Assembly (NCBI RefSeq): GCF_018691265.1
Contig: NW_024881282.1
Span: 51,777,122 to 51,841,121, forward strand
DNA from: Tyto alba
Lineage: Eukaryota > Chordata > Aves > Strigiformes > Tytonidae
Direction of reading: 5' to 3'
DNA length: 64,000 nucleotides
Under the pieces are notes generated by a model that was not told where the DNA came from, ran no database searches, and worked only from the letters and a program-made list of their open reading frames with translations. The number at the start of each line of letters is the position of its first letter. The stretch's first letter is position 1. This document shows positions 24,701-37,674 of the stretch, one piece after another. Position numbers and translations under genes: made by a program.

Positions 24701-27559
24701 TATTGTCTTGGCGCTTAGGAAAGCTTCTCTTGTTTCTACTTATTATTTTTAAGATGTAAAATCCATAAAAGCTGGCCACAGTAAATCACATATGCCACAT
24801 TTGAACCAAGCCTGGAGATGAATCAAATGTTTATTCATTAGGTTTTTTCTACTAGCAATTTGCCATTCAGCTCTTTTTCTGACAGCCTAAAACTTGATCA
24901 AAGGCATTACTGAATGCAAGTAAAATTATTTCCACCCTCATTATTTTAAAGAAATAATAGAAAATTAATTGAAATAATGTCATGCAGCAGTTATGAGATT
25001 AGTTGAAACAAAAACAAAAACAAAACCCAAAGAAATAAACCAAAGCAAAAAAAATCAACAAAAGCCCCCCACCCAGCTTTCTAGCTCCCTCTTTAGGAGA
25101 GAAAGGGAAAGCTGGACATGTACCCCACCTGATGCATCTACTTTCATTTTAAGCTCTCTGGCTCCTCCGGAAGGAAAACGAGTGAAGAGGTGTCTTCCTG
25201 CTGCCAGGTGCAATTTATTAGCTTGACCAAAATTTAATAAAGCTCTGGGGGAGATTTTTCTCATATGAGTTTAGAGAGGCTATTTTAGGAAAGGAGAACA
25301 CAGATTAAAAGTAGCAATTAAGCTGAACTGCTAAAGACAAATACACAGGCAAATTCACCCAGAAGCATGTAAAAAAGCTTTGAAGGAACTGCTTCAAAGC
25401 CATCGACTGGTGTTCTGCCAGTGCAGCGTTTGGTGTGCAGAGAAGGCCGAGCACTGTGCCCAGCACGGTGTTCCTCCCCTGCCATCCTGGGCACCCTCCA
25501 AAAAACCCAGGGCACAGATCTGGGGTGGAGCATCCTGACATCTCCCAGATCCAAGAATTAATCAAAAAGACTTCCTCTGCCTTTTCTGTCTGGAATCTTT
25601 TTTCCAGGAGATAGTGACATTGCAAACAAGATCTCAGGAGCTGCAAGAGGTGCTCTTGGCAAGCCTGCTCATGGGCCACCAATAAAACACTTTCTCAGCA
25701 AGTATTTCCCTAGTGGAAAAAAATCTCATCTTTGCCAGTGTGACAGCTAGGTCATGGGAGGAGACTATCACCACCTAATCTAAGTTTCTCCTTTCTTTTG
25801 CTACCAGAATCATATAGCCGTACAGCGAACATCTGAATGACAGAAAGCAGCTAATAAATTTCTACCTCAAATATCTATGAAATGTCAGTAAAATCCACTT
25901 AGGAGGGATTGAAAGCTGAGCAGCGGGCAGTTAGTGAAAGATGAGAGGCAGCTGAGTAGTCTCGGTCCAGGATTACAGTCTGGTGCTGCGGTTACATGAG
26001 CGCAAGGGAAAACATCTGCTGATGGATGGCAGGCAGGGATGGGGAGGTGGCAAGGGCTATTTAAGCAGAATACACAACACCCATTCTGAAATATCAGCTG
26101 CTGGTGGGTTTTTTTCTGCCACACCGTGGAATGGACCTGAAGATTTAATATGGTGATTGTGAGGTCTTGATTTGAGGAAATTATCTTTGGAAACTCTCCT
26201 TGTTGTAAGCATGTAACTAGAAATCCTTACCGCAGCCTTCAAATGGACAACACCCTTATTTTCCTTAAAAAAACCCAACATTTGTGCAAAAATGTGGGGA
26301 TTAAAAATAATTTCTTTCTGCAACTTTCCCACATTGCTACTTTATGTATTGTCAAATGCTTTCACTTTATTAAAACAACAGCAGAGGAATAAGCAAGAAG
26401 TGTAACTGTAACAGCAGATGAAGACAGCTTTGCTTTACATAGCAATTCTACTGGGTTGGGACTTCTTATTTCTTCTTTACTATACAATAAATCCCACTGT
26501 TAAAAGGGTACCCTCTGGTTTTCCCTGTGTGTCCCTTCTTTATAGAAGCACTCGGATGCAGAAAGAATAAACTCTTAACATGAAATGAGGTGCTTGCTTC
26601 CTGTGGTTACACATTTCTCTTTGTTGAGAAGCCCAGCAAAGTCATTTATACCTCCGCAGCTGCACCAGGTCATGTATGACTGAGGTGTTTCCTTGAAAAC
26701 TGCCTTGTTTCAGCTTACTCATCATCTGTTTCACTGAAAATGAGATCCTGCCTCATCATCATAATAAAATTACTCACCATAAATTCAAAGACTTTGGACT
26801 AAAGCTACCCACAGGTTAGCAGCTGCAGAACTCATCTTTACAGAAAGACAGTAGTTTACTGCAAAATGAAAATACCCTGATAGTTGCTGTTGTTGTCATC
26901 AACACCATTATTGTTGTTGTTTTTAAATGACTGTACCTGAATTCTCCTGTTTTGCTTTTAATAGGGGCAGGATGTGCCCTCTGGGCAACACAGCTTTCTA
27001 ACCTCTTGTACTAACTTTTACCTGTAGGCACAGGGAAGCATATTGTGTAAATGAGGCAGATTCATTTCCCAAAGATTCACTTCTGACTCTGATGGCATTA
27101 TTGCATCAAGAAACAAAAACTACACAAAGTCAGCTGAAATTAATGGCTATTTTTCCTACTGACTTCAGTGGGCCTTCTGAGTGGATACATGAGGTGTGTG
27201 AGAATTGGATCTTCTCAGACAATGGTGCAACATCAGAAAGACTCTCTGGACATTCATGACACTATGGGGAAATACTTTTGGGCTGACCCTGTTACACAGA
27301 ACCCTGTTTTAGTGTAGCCCTGCAGCCTTGTACATACAATATTGTCACTCATAGGAACAGACCACAGGCTTTGCACTAGGTTTACAAAGACTCAGGACTT
27401 GCTTTGTCTGAACTTGTCTTGATCTGCCTGAAGCTTCATTTTCACTTGCTTTGTAACAGCATTTTTTTCTAATCAGGTGGTCATGTACTCAACTTTTTTT
27501 TTCTGTTTTTAGTGGCAATTGTTCTTCCCACACCTCTTGAGCCACTGAATCTAAAGGCA
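15791..27559. other. Intergenic DNA, about 11.8 kb
   Basis: This is mostly unique AT-rich sequence. Slightly GC-richer patches lie at about 17380-17850, 19850-20430 and 25420-25680; short open frames there have no recognised similarity or splice context. T and A runs occur at 24170 and 21979. No CR1, LTR, tRNA or second gene was recognised. Confidence 0.6.
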
Positions 27560-29133
27560 GCAATGAGGGCAATGAAGACCCACCCATCATAAGAGATCAG
27601 GTTTGAGACCATCTGAGGAACATGAACATACACAAGTCCATAGAACCTGATGAGATGCAATCCAGGGTCCTGGGCAAACTGACAGATGTAGTTGCTGAGC
27701 CACTCTCCACCATATTTGAAAAGTCATGGCAATCAGGTGAAGTCCCCAGTAACTGGAAAAAGGATAAAAAGGAAGACCCTGGGAAATACCAAACAGTCAG
27801 CCTTGTCTCTGTGCCCAGTAAGATTATGGAATGGATCTTCTTGGAAGATATGTCAAGGCATATGGATGACAGGGAGGTGATTAGAGACAGACAACATGGC
27901 TTCACAAAGGGAAAATCACGCCACTCTGGTGGCCTTCTGTGATGGAGCGATTGCATCAGTGTCCAAGGAAATAGCTACTGGTATCATCTACCTGGACTTC
28001 TGTAAGGCCTGTGACATGGTCCCACAAAACATTCTTGCCACTAAGCTGCAGAAATACGGGGTTGGGGGATGGACTATTTGATAGATAGGGGATCATCTTC
28101 ATGGCCGCATCCAAAGAGTTGCAGTCAATGGCTCAATATCCAAATGGAGATCAATAACAAGTGGTGTTCCTCAGGGGTTCATAGTGGGACCGCTACTGTT
28201 CTGTACCTTTAGTAATGACATAGACAGTGGGATTGAGTGCACCCTCAACAAGTTTGCAGGTGACACCAAGCTGAGCGGCACAGCTGATTCACTAGAGGGA
28301 AGGAATGTCACCCAGAGGGACCTCTTGACAGGCTTGAGGAGGTGGAGGAGGTGGCCCATGTGATCCTCAAGAAGTTCAACAAGGCCAAATGCAATGGCCT
28401 ATACTTGGGTTGGGGTATCGGTGCAGACTGGGAGAAGAATGAATTGAGAGCCACCCTGTGGATAAGGGCTTGGGGATACTGGTGGATGAAATATTGGGCA
28501 TAAGCTAGCAGTACGAGCATGAAGCCTAAAAAGACAATCGTATCCTAGGCTGCAAAGGCAGAAGCGTGGCCAGTAGGTCAAGGGAGGTGATTGTCCCACT
28601 CTGCTCTGCTGTCATGAGACCCCACATGGACTACTGCATCCAGCTCTGGGGCTCCTGGCACAAAAAAGACATGGACCTCTTAGAGTGAGTCCAGAGGAGG
28701 GCCACAAAAATGGTTGGAGGGTCTGGAGTACCTCTCCTATGAAGAAAGGCTGAGAAAGCTGGGGTTGTTCAGCCAGGAGAATAGTCCAGGGACACCTTGT
28801 TGTGACCTTTCAATATATAAAGGGAGCTTATAAGAAAGACAGACTTTTTACCAGGGCCCGTAGTGGTAGGACAAGGAGTAACTAAATTAGGGTAGAGTTA
28901 GATTGGACATAAGAAAAAAAAATCTTTAAATTGAGGTTGGTGAGGTACTGGAACAGGTTGCCCAGAGAACTTGTGGATGCCCCATCCCTGGCAGTGTTCA
29001 GGGTTAGGTTGGGCAGGGCTTTGAGCAGCCTGATCTAGTGAAAGATGTCCTTGTCCATGGTAAGAGGTTTGGACTCAGTGATCTTTAAATGTCCCTTCCA
29101 GTCCAAACCATTCTATGATGCTACAATTCTGTG
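27560..29133 (+). mobile_element. CR1 non-LTR retrotransposon, long 5'-truncated copy
   Basis: About 1.57 kb of CR1 on the plus strand covers most of the reverse transcriptase region of ORF2, the ORF2 3' part and the 3' UTR, and ends CCATTCTATGATGCTACAAT near the terminal octamers. Recognisable landmarks are GAGACCATCTGAGGAACATG near the left edge, CAACATGGCTTCACAAAGGG (27891-27910), GTTCCTCAGGGGTTCATAGT, and GAACAGGTTGCCCAGAGAAC in the 3' UTR region. The left boundary is approximate. Many substitutions, stops and indels make it an old, dead copy. Confidence 0.95.
27622..28380 (+). pseudogene. CR1 ORF2 reverse-transcriptase remnant
   Basis: This is the decayed RT domain of the CR1 element. 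The first frame (27622-27942) reads the finger region (PDEMQSRVLGKL..., KKEDPGKYQTVSL, RQHGFTKGKS). A small deletion then shifts the frame, and a second frame (27896-28081) continues LVAFCDG...IYLDFCKACDMVPQNIL up to TGA at 28079 followed by TAG. Downstream in the same frame the catalytic motif reads FAGD at 28253-28264 where CR1 has FADD, so one metal-binding aspartate is lost. About 9 residues expected between the N-W-K and K-K-E-D-P-G motifs (TPIF-K-K-G segment) are deleted in frame. It cannot encode an active enzyme. Confidence 0.9.
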
Positions 29134-32100
29134 CCTTAAATTTGTTTTAATTTGCTTATCTTCAGATGATACAACCATCATTTTATACAGGCAGTAGTTA
29201 CACAAAGTTATTCTGTGTAGAGTGGGGTATTTGTGACTAACATAATGATGTAATGAGGAGAAACACAGACCTAGTATAACAGTGGAGGTGTGGGGAAGTG
29301 AGGACACAGGATGAGGTGCTGAGGAATTCAAGACTGAGCAATAACACCTGGTGCTGGAAATTCCATGGTTGTAAACAACTCACCAATGGTCAGATAGAGA
29401 AATGCACATCTGGAGCAGGGAAAAGCTGGCATGAGGGATAACCAAGACAGCAAGAACAACAACAAAAAGCATCTAACATATGTAAAACACACCATGTGTA
29501 ATAAAATCAGATTTAATGTGGACTTTCAGACCCATGAAGAATGAACAACATATAGAATATGAGAATTACTCCAAGCGAATCCTAGAGTGAGGAAGAAGAA
29601 GCCATCGACACCAGCACTGTCTTTCTTTCTCCCTGCAACAGACTTGGCCTGTGGACGATTTGCTGTATCCCTCCCTGCCCCCTAAACTGAAGCCATCAAC
29701 ATTAGGACCCCAAAGTGCAGTGGAAGGCTGAGCACAACACCAGAGAAAGGGGTAACAACCAGGACATGTGTGTAGGAATTTTAATTGTATCATTTTTTGC
29801 TGAAACTTTTCCTCTGTAACAGAATTCTTCATTTACTTTTTCTCTCTTTTCCCATAATAATTAGATCTGCGCTAATACTCGTACCTTGATTATGATGTTA
29901 AGATTTCAATTACACTAACAATAAGTTCTCATCTTTTCACATATGAAGAATTTCCTGTTTGCCTGTAACAAGTTTTTAAGGGTGACAAGACCACTGCTGC
30001 AGCCTGGCTGGGTTGCTGAGAGAGTACTACTGCTGGAGCCTGCATTAATTCCTTGTTATTTTGACTCAGAGGAACTTATAGTTAGAACCTAACCTAGAAG
30101 TAACATGATTTGATGCACTAATACTGCCCATTACAAATAACTCAAAGAGAAATGTTTCCTAAATACTTCTATTTGGTGTAGCAGTCCTTAAATCATTTGG
30201 AAATGGTGGACTGCTGTGTGGTTAAGGTATAACCTGGCGCATGGAAAGTAAGTTTGGACTATGAAGGAAATAAATTAAGTTAAGCCTTCACAGTGTTTGC
30301 TGGTAAAACTAGTGGGAGGACAGATGTTAGAAATTATGTCTGACAGTAAATAGTGCTTAGGTGGTGATTTCAATATGGTAAACTGCTGACACCTGTTTTG
30401 GCCCTAAGTATGTGTAATTTTGGAAGGAAACTAATGATTGCACACAGAAGCCACTTTTCAGTGCAGACCACCTTTCTGATGGACTTCTGATGGATAGATT
30501 TTTAAGTGAACTCCTAAGCACAACTCTGGTTATTTTTAAGGTGAACAAACATTGCAAACTCAACTTTGAGCTGCTAAAAGCAAGTGGCGGATGTGTTTTC
30601 CCATATCTGGAACATATGACTCAAATCAATATTACCTGCTTCTGAATAAAAGGAAAAGGAGATTGCTTGGTTGCTATTTTTCACTTGTTCATCAAAACCC
30701 CCTGCTGAGGTGTGGGATCTGTCTGTGTAGCTCTCCTCTCCCACCACTTCCCTGGGGCAGGGCTAGGGGCAGTGGCGCCCATGGACCCACATCATGCTCT
30801 GTGCAAACGCAGGGCCCCAGGGAGGGAACCAGGGGACTGACAACAGCCTCCCTGGAAAACCCCAGGCAGTGAGATGGCTATTCTGGACAGAATATCGTCC
30901 CCTCATCCCCTGATCTCAGCATGGCTGGTTCTGGCCCAGCTCCTTCTCCTGGCCCAGGGAATGCTCACGCCAGGAGCAGCCATGAGTGGCCGCTTCCTTT
31001 TCCCTGACACAATGCACCCTACAGTGCCAGACCCGAGCACTGCTTTCAGTCCTGTGCTTTGCTGCTGCGTCACTGAGGGCATCTCATATATACATAACAA
31101 AATAATGAATCCTCACAACTGCTCCTCAATGTAGACAAAAGTTCATTTTGAATCAGAACAGAAAGCCAAACACATGACAATGCTGACCAAATAATAGCTC
31201 TGCAAGACGTATTTCAGAGATGCCCATGCCACTGTTCCCAAAACAAAATACAGCCCTGGTTGGCTGGAGCAGAGCTGGTGACAAGGATCTTCTTGTCACA
31301 CTAGAAGAATCTATTCAGTTTTATCAGCAATGAGAAACAAGAAAACTACAAAGAGAAATGAGTATTAGTCACTATTTTCCATGAGTTTTGGAGTCTTTAA
31401 CACCATATAAATCTGAGGGGTGGTTCATCAGGGACAGGAGCAGCCTCCAGCCTAGGGTGTTTGGAAGTGGAGCTGGTTGCATTATAGAGTTAATAAAACA
31501 GAATACGGAATAAAATAGCTTTCTGCAAGACTCAGGAGGGTAGAGCAACCTACAGGGATCCTCACTCAGTGGCTATGAATGAGTGGGCAGCATGGTAGTG
31601 GTGGGTAGCAGGGAAGTTGGCAGATTTCTAGTGGACATCCCATAGATCATGTTGGAATCTCCTCTGTGTTCTCTGGCAAATTTTCAGAAGCTGAAGAGTT
31701 TTTGCAAAACATTTTAAGTTGAAAATTTGAAACATTCTGCCAAAACTGCTTGTTTCACTAGTCTATTTCCAACAAACTCAGAGTATCATCTGGGGGAACT
31801 TTTAGTTTTCAGTTTTGTCCTAGCTTGGATGAGTTGGAAACAACTGCTGCAGGGAACATCCCACTACTGTCTTGAGCCGTAACCAGGAGAAACCTGTTTA
31901 GCTGCTCTGTGAGGATGGCTCATCTCTAGTCCATCCACCTGCAAGAGCTCTGAGAAGGTGCATTTATGGCTCACTCAGAGCTGGAAGGACTGAGAGGTTG
32001 CAGAGTGCTCAGTGGGGAGAAACGCCTATCAGATCTTTTGTCTACTAAAATGGAAGTTTCCTGAAGTGAAGGAAGCTGCACATTCTTGACCATTTGTAAA

Positions 32101-34839
32101 CCACACTTTCTTGATCTGTTTATATCAGCTATGATTGGTCCAGCTCTCAAAGCAGCAGGAGACCATGACATAAAGTGCACCCACTACTAGGTTTCATCTG
32201 GCAGAGATGCATAAAAACTGTCAGAAAGGTCAGCAGGTTCTGTTAACACCAGCAGAACAATGCATTTTTTCCCTCTAGCTTTTTCTTGGAAGTGATTAAA
32301 TAGTATTTGGTGAAATAAAAAAAAAAAAATAAAAATCACCCTGGATTGGACTACCATCATGGAAAAGCTGAACAGTTTAAGTCTAAGAGGGTTGTAAACC
32401 ATTAAAACAATCTTCGGTTGGGAAAAGTCCAGCAATGTAAACATTATGTGGTGGAACCTGCTCTGACTTGAGTATAGCACCTTTGTCGCATGTGTGAGTC
32501 CTGCATTTTGAAATGGAAAAATATAGAGAGTTTAATAATATTCTTTTACTGGGGACTGGAACTTTATGGCACTCAATCTATTTGGCATCAAACTAACTTT
32601 TTTGTTTAAATAAAAAGTAATAATCCAGAAACTGCCAACATTACATTTGTATGTATGGTAAGAAAAGAAGTACAAGCCACCTAGCAATAGCTGTTCTCTG
32701 GTCTTTGAAGAAATTAAGATTTCTAACCTTTACTTGGGTTCTGCTTGATACGCAGTTTCTTAAAGCCGGGGATTTTTTGAGCAGGTTATTATGAGTATGT
32801 GTGTGTATGTGAGACAAAGACAACTTTGGTATAAAAGGTGTGAAATACCGTTAAAAATTTGAAATAATATACACTGGGTTTAAAAATACTGTGTTAAAGT
32901 TAAGCTTTGTCACTTGGTAGATACATGCTTTGCTTTAAACCTTCTAAAATTGATATTACTTAGAAAGCAAAGGAATACTTAAATGAGAAATATTAGATCA
33001 GATACGATTAGTATTGCAAACTATAGCACGCTATTTCCCAACAATCATTTTCATTTTCCATTTTGCGTGTATGGTTTGTCCCTGTGCTGTCATTTTCAGT
33101 ATGTTCCTTTTTTAAGATGCTTTTTTTCCTGGCAGTTTGTTGGCCGGTTACAAAACCTGTGTAAGTGCTAGACATTATTTGCATCTATATACTGCATAAA
33201 CCTTCAAAACCACCATTGTACACTTTAGACAGAACAGTGAAAAAATATTTCTCTTTCACAGATAAGAAATAAACCTTTAATACCAAAACTGCTTAGGCAA
33301 CTTGTACTGCATCCAGTACCTTAAAAGAAGCTCTTCTTTATTGTCTGTTCTACCATTTTACAAGTAATACATGATCCATGTCAATCCCAGTCAGAAAATG
33401 GGTATGGCCTGTGCCTTCCTGTGTGGGGATGCTTCGTACCACTATCCAATCCAGTTTTGTACATGGACCAGGAAACTTTGTGATCCCAGAGAGGTGTGCA
33501 GAGCAATTTTTCCTGGGACAATCTGGAGACATGATGAGACAAAACTACCTATTGCATCACTGACCTGAAAAATTGGCTGCAACGCGCTAACGAGGGCCTG
33601 TCCCAGCTGCTTCCTCCTTGCATGGAGGAGGAGGGTTCCTGCACAGTTCAGTCACTACCTGTGCTGGGGATATTGGAGCTGTTGGGCAGGAGCCAGCATC
33701 ATACTCAACCTACGCAACCTCTGATTGCAGGGGCTGCATCTAAGGGCAGAGTTTGCCTGAGAAGGAGAAAGACTGAAAGCCTGAATCACATCTGTGAGAC
33801 TCAGTTTACTCAGTAAAAAGACAGAATCTCCCTTACTTGGAGAAAAACATCTAAGTGGTCTGATTAAATATCTTAAACACTTCACTTTTCTCTTACCCTA
33901 TTGGCTATGTCAAGTCTCGTGCAACAGAGAGGGGACAGGAGTTTGCCTTCCACACCCAACCATGTCCTGAGCTCAGTGTAAATTAAGATCACTTATATTT
34001 CTTCCTTGCCCATCATGGATTACAGGTTATAGGTCTCCATCATTGTGTGATACGGAAAAAGTATTATTTCTCCCTTTCGCTGCTAAGTTCCAAGGAAATC
34101 AAAATCACATGGGCGTCATACCAATACACTTGTGAAAGCACCAAGATAAAACAGAGGCAAAACACTTCCTGGAACAATTTCCCTCATAAAACAGTATCTC
34201 TGTTAGTGCAAGATATGGTATCAGGCAGCTATTTTCGTATGCTGCTGTTAGTCAGAAATTAATAGCACGCTGACCACTAAACTCCGATCTCAGTTCCTGT
34301 AACTGCTGCTTCCCTCCAAAAGCTTGGCTTCCTTGGAAAAAACATTTTGGAGATGGGTCTGAGTTAAGCAGCTGCTATGCAAATAGGGTAATCATCCTTT
34401 GCTTAGAAAAAAGGCCTAACCTCTAGGTACTGTAGCATTTTTACCATTTTTTCATGCATGGCAATATTATTTATCATATTCATCCATTATGCAATAAAAT
34501 TAGCAATGCCTACATTGCAAGGATGACACCACAACACTTTACCATAAGGATTTTTGGTTTACAGTCTTTCAGATCTTGCTTTCTGATCCTGACGTTTTCA
34601 TTATAGACACCAGTCCCAGACTGAATTCGTCTGCTTTTGTTATTTTATTTTAGGAATGGAGATCTCAGTAAAATTTTTTTTTGGACATGTTGTTTTGCCT
34701 CTGTTGGAAGATCTTCAACAATCTCAGAGAAAACCACCAATATGCCCACTGTTTGAATCTGTGATTAAAACTTTAACGGAAGGGCTGTTCATCTGCCTGG
34801 TGAGCTCACTGGTGCTAGATGGCATTTGTTTTGCAGAGG
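29134..34839. other. Intergenic DNA, about 5.7 kb
   Basis: This is mainly unique sequence. A modestly GC-richer patch at 30690-31080 carries chance frames of up to 93 codons. An A-run is at 32319-32332, and a short GT-rich stretch (TATGTGTGTGTATGTGAG) lies near 32795. No recognisable gene, RNA or transposable element. Confidence 0.6.
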
Positions 34840-34890
34840 AGGCTGGACTGGAACACAGGATCATATGTCCCTCCAACCTGGTACAGATGC
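34840..34890 (+). mobile_element. Possible CR1 3'-UTR fragment
   Basis: GAGGCTGGACTGGAACACAG followed by GATCATATGTCCCTCCAACC resembles the plus-sense CR1 3' UTR (GGTTGGACTAGATGATC...GGTCCCTTCCAACC). It abuts the left edge of a minus-strand CR1 fragment, so two CR1 pieces in opposite orientation meet here. Short and diverged. Confidence 0.4.
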
Positions 34891-34894
34891 TGGC

Positions 34895-35583
34895 TACTCA
34901 GGTATAGGCCATTGCACTTGGCCTTGTTGAACTTCTTGAGGTTCACATGGGCCACCTCCTCAAACCTGTCAAGAGGTCCCTCTGGGTGACATCCCTTCCC
35001 TCTAGTGAATCAGCTGTACCGCTCAGCTTGGTGTCACCTGCAAACTTGTTGAGGGTGCACTCAATCCCACTGTCTATGTCATTACTAAAGGTACAGAACA
35101 GTAGCAGCCCCACTATGGACCCCTGAGGAACACCACTTGTTATTGATCTCCATTTGGATATTGAGCCATTGACTGCAACTCTTTGGATGCGGCCATGAAG
35201 ATGATCCCCTATCTATCAAATAGTCCATCCCCCAACCCCATATTTCTGCAGCTTAGTGGCAAGAATGTTTTGTGGGACCATGTCACAGGCCTTACAGAAG
35301 TCCAGGTAGATGATACCAGTAGCTATTTCCTTGGACACTGATGCAATCGCTCCATCACAGAAGGCCACCAGAATAGCCAGGCATGATTTTCCCTTTGTGA
35401 AGCCATGTTGTCTGTCTCTAATCACCTCCCTGTCACCATATACCTTGACACGTTTTCCAGGAAGGTCTGTTCCATAATCTTATTGGGCACAGGGGTGAGG
35501 CTTATTGGTATTTCCCAGGGTCCTCCTTTTTACCCTTCTAAAAAATGAGTGTGATGTTTTCCGTTTTCCAGTTAGGGAATGAC
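34895..35583 (-). mobile_element. CR1 internal fragment, minus strand
   Basis: About 690 bp of CR1 ORF2 in reverse, from near GGCCTATACC (sense 3' side) to CCAGTTAGGG at the right. Both sense ends are missing, which is unusual for a simple 5'-truncated insertion. Long stretches are near-identical to the copy at 27560-29133, including shared stop codons and FAGD. Unlike that copy it keeps the AACATCACACTCATTTTTTA segment. Confidence 0.93.
34915..35560 (-). pseudogene. CR1 ORF2 reverse-transcriptase remnant
   Basis: It is the RT core of the minus-strand CR1 fragment. The open part (35425 down to 35216) reads IRDRQHGFTKGKSCLAILVA and runs without a frameshift to IYLDFCKACDMVPQNILATK and GGWTI, ending at TGA (35216-35218) then TAG (35213-35215). 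Beyond the stops the catalytic box again reads FAGD (35033-35044) in place of FADD. Not functional. Confidence 0.88.
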
Positions 35584-37674
35584 TGTAAAGATGTAAAAAT
35601 TATTGAAAAGAGCTTGAAATTAACTCTGAATATGTTCCATGCTATCAACATTAAGAGGGGACAAAAGCACTTTTTAACTGGCTAGCCTCCTGACATCTGA
35701 TTTCAGTTTGCAAACCTTCCTATTATAATTCACTGTCAAAATTTCTACACAACCAGTTTTCTTTATCATTTTCACAACAGGTGCATTTGTATGCGAGAAG
35801 AAGGTTAGTTCAGAAAGCTCAGTGCCTGTGACTGCTCTGATCTGGTGTTGATGGTCAGTTGCTGTCTTTTAAACTGTTATCCACATTAAATGGAAAAGAG
35901 ATGCATGGTGTACTACATTTAGAGAGGAAAGACACATCCCTTGAGATATTTTCATCATCAGCTTCCTTGTTATTTGACAGACTAATGTGGTTTGTGGAAT
36001 ATTAATTTTTGACACCATTTATATTTTTTCCCTTTATTCTTTTGCATATATAAATAATAGCAATCAAAACAAAACAAAACAAAAAACCTAATTCTGTATG
36101 ACAAATAAAGGGACTGATACTGGTCTATATGACAAAAAGAAAGTCAGCCATTTCAATGGAAATAGGGATGGGGTCAAAATGAAAAACAATTTGAGGCTTA
36201 GTGATAAGCCTTGTAAGACATCAGAAAAAGAGTCTGACATGTCATATTAAAACAGAATAAGATTTACTAATCCATTAAGAAACACAACATAGCCTGTTTT
36301 ACTTCTTGTTGAAAATAAATACAGGATATTCAGGCTCTCCTAGGGGGCAAGCCTAAGTCAAACTTAGATCACATTTTAATGAAGTAAACAGAAAACCTGA
36401 GTCTTTTTCAGAGTTGTCAGATGTTGAAGAAAACTGAACCAGGTGTGCAGACACAGCAGTGATGTGAATCATTACTGGCACCTTGCACTCAAGGGTCTTC
36501 CCTCTTTATGTCTTTCACTGTGAGCTTCCTCCCATCCCTACTCCCCTGTGTTCCTTGGCAGCAGCAGTACTCTTCAGGATGACCAACTTCAAGGTTTGCT
36601 TTCATTGCTGAGAAACCCAGATCCAGGTGAAGCCAGAGCACCATCAAGGTAAGAAAGACAGGCAGCTGTGCCTGCTGGGGAGCTGAAAACACACACAGAA
36701 ATGCACTGGGAATGGGAACAGCAAACATAACATATAACGAACATTTGTATTTCTCATTTAAAAAATTGGAAAGCTTTCCATTTGTTGAAAGCACAGTTAC
36801 TGTATTTTGCCAACCCAATTTACCAGACACACCATAAGAAGAGATGCATAGACCCTGTACTAGACAGAGAACATCCCATCCTGTTAAACACACTTTGGGA
36901 AGCACATTTTTCTGTCCCAAAAGTAGTGAAATAGCACAATTATTTAACCAAACATAGAATGTTATAGGAGAAAGAAAGACTATTTTCTCTTTAATTTGAA
37001 AAATGTCTTTATTTGTTTTAAATTAATAAAGGTATTGATAGGTCTATATATCTTACATACAGATTATATAGATTATATAGGTTATGTAGATCACATAAAT
37101 TATATTGATCTCTTTCCTTGCAGAAAAAAAATAGATTACTGTTTTTTATAGCACTAATAGTATCTGAGTATGATGATGAGCTAAAAATATTAGAGAGAAG
37201 GTTTTTAAACTGTTACAAAATTTGCAACCTGAAAAATAATTTGAGAATGTAGAGCTTCACTGCTTCACACCTTCCTTATTCATATTGCATTTAATTGAAA
37301 ACAGAAAATGAAATCAACCTCGCTTGGTACATCTGACACATATTCTAGAATACTTTTGTTTCAGTGTAATTATCTAATATCTGTGGTTACAGCTATAAAT
37401 TGTAATTTACCTCCTACTATCTTTTTATTAGTAACTTGTGGCTTTCTTGGTGTTTCTGTGTTGCTTGGAACCTACAAAGCTTTATCTTCTATGAATCTAT
37501 GAAATCACTGTGCTCCACTACATTGTTGCTTGTGAATGCTCTTTATGGACAGTAAAAGAGAAAGCTCTGCTAAAAGAACAGCCCAGAGTTCACCGCTATC
37601 CGTAGAGATCTCTGCTGCTTTCCTGCCATCCAAATGGACCTTCCTGGTAGGGGTAGTTCTTAAGGGCAGTGTGC
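35584..37674. other. Intergenic DNA, about 2.1 kb
   Basis: This is AT-rich unique sequence. A 143-codon open frame on the minus strand (36489-36920) has no recognised domain. A run of degenerate GATTATATA units lies at about 37055-37105. A TCACACCT T-box-like half-site occurs at 37265, at a frequency expected by chance. Confidence 0.6.

Noticed and set aside
37265..37272. T-box half-site TCACACCT, with AGGTGTGA at 23401 and 32836, as possible T-bet sites for IFNG control
   Set aside because: Any given 8-mer is expected about twice in 64 kb on both strands. Three isolated hits are no evidence of an enhancer.
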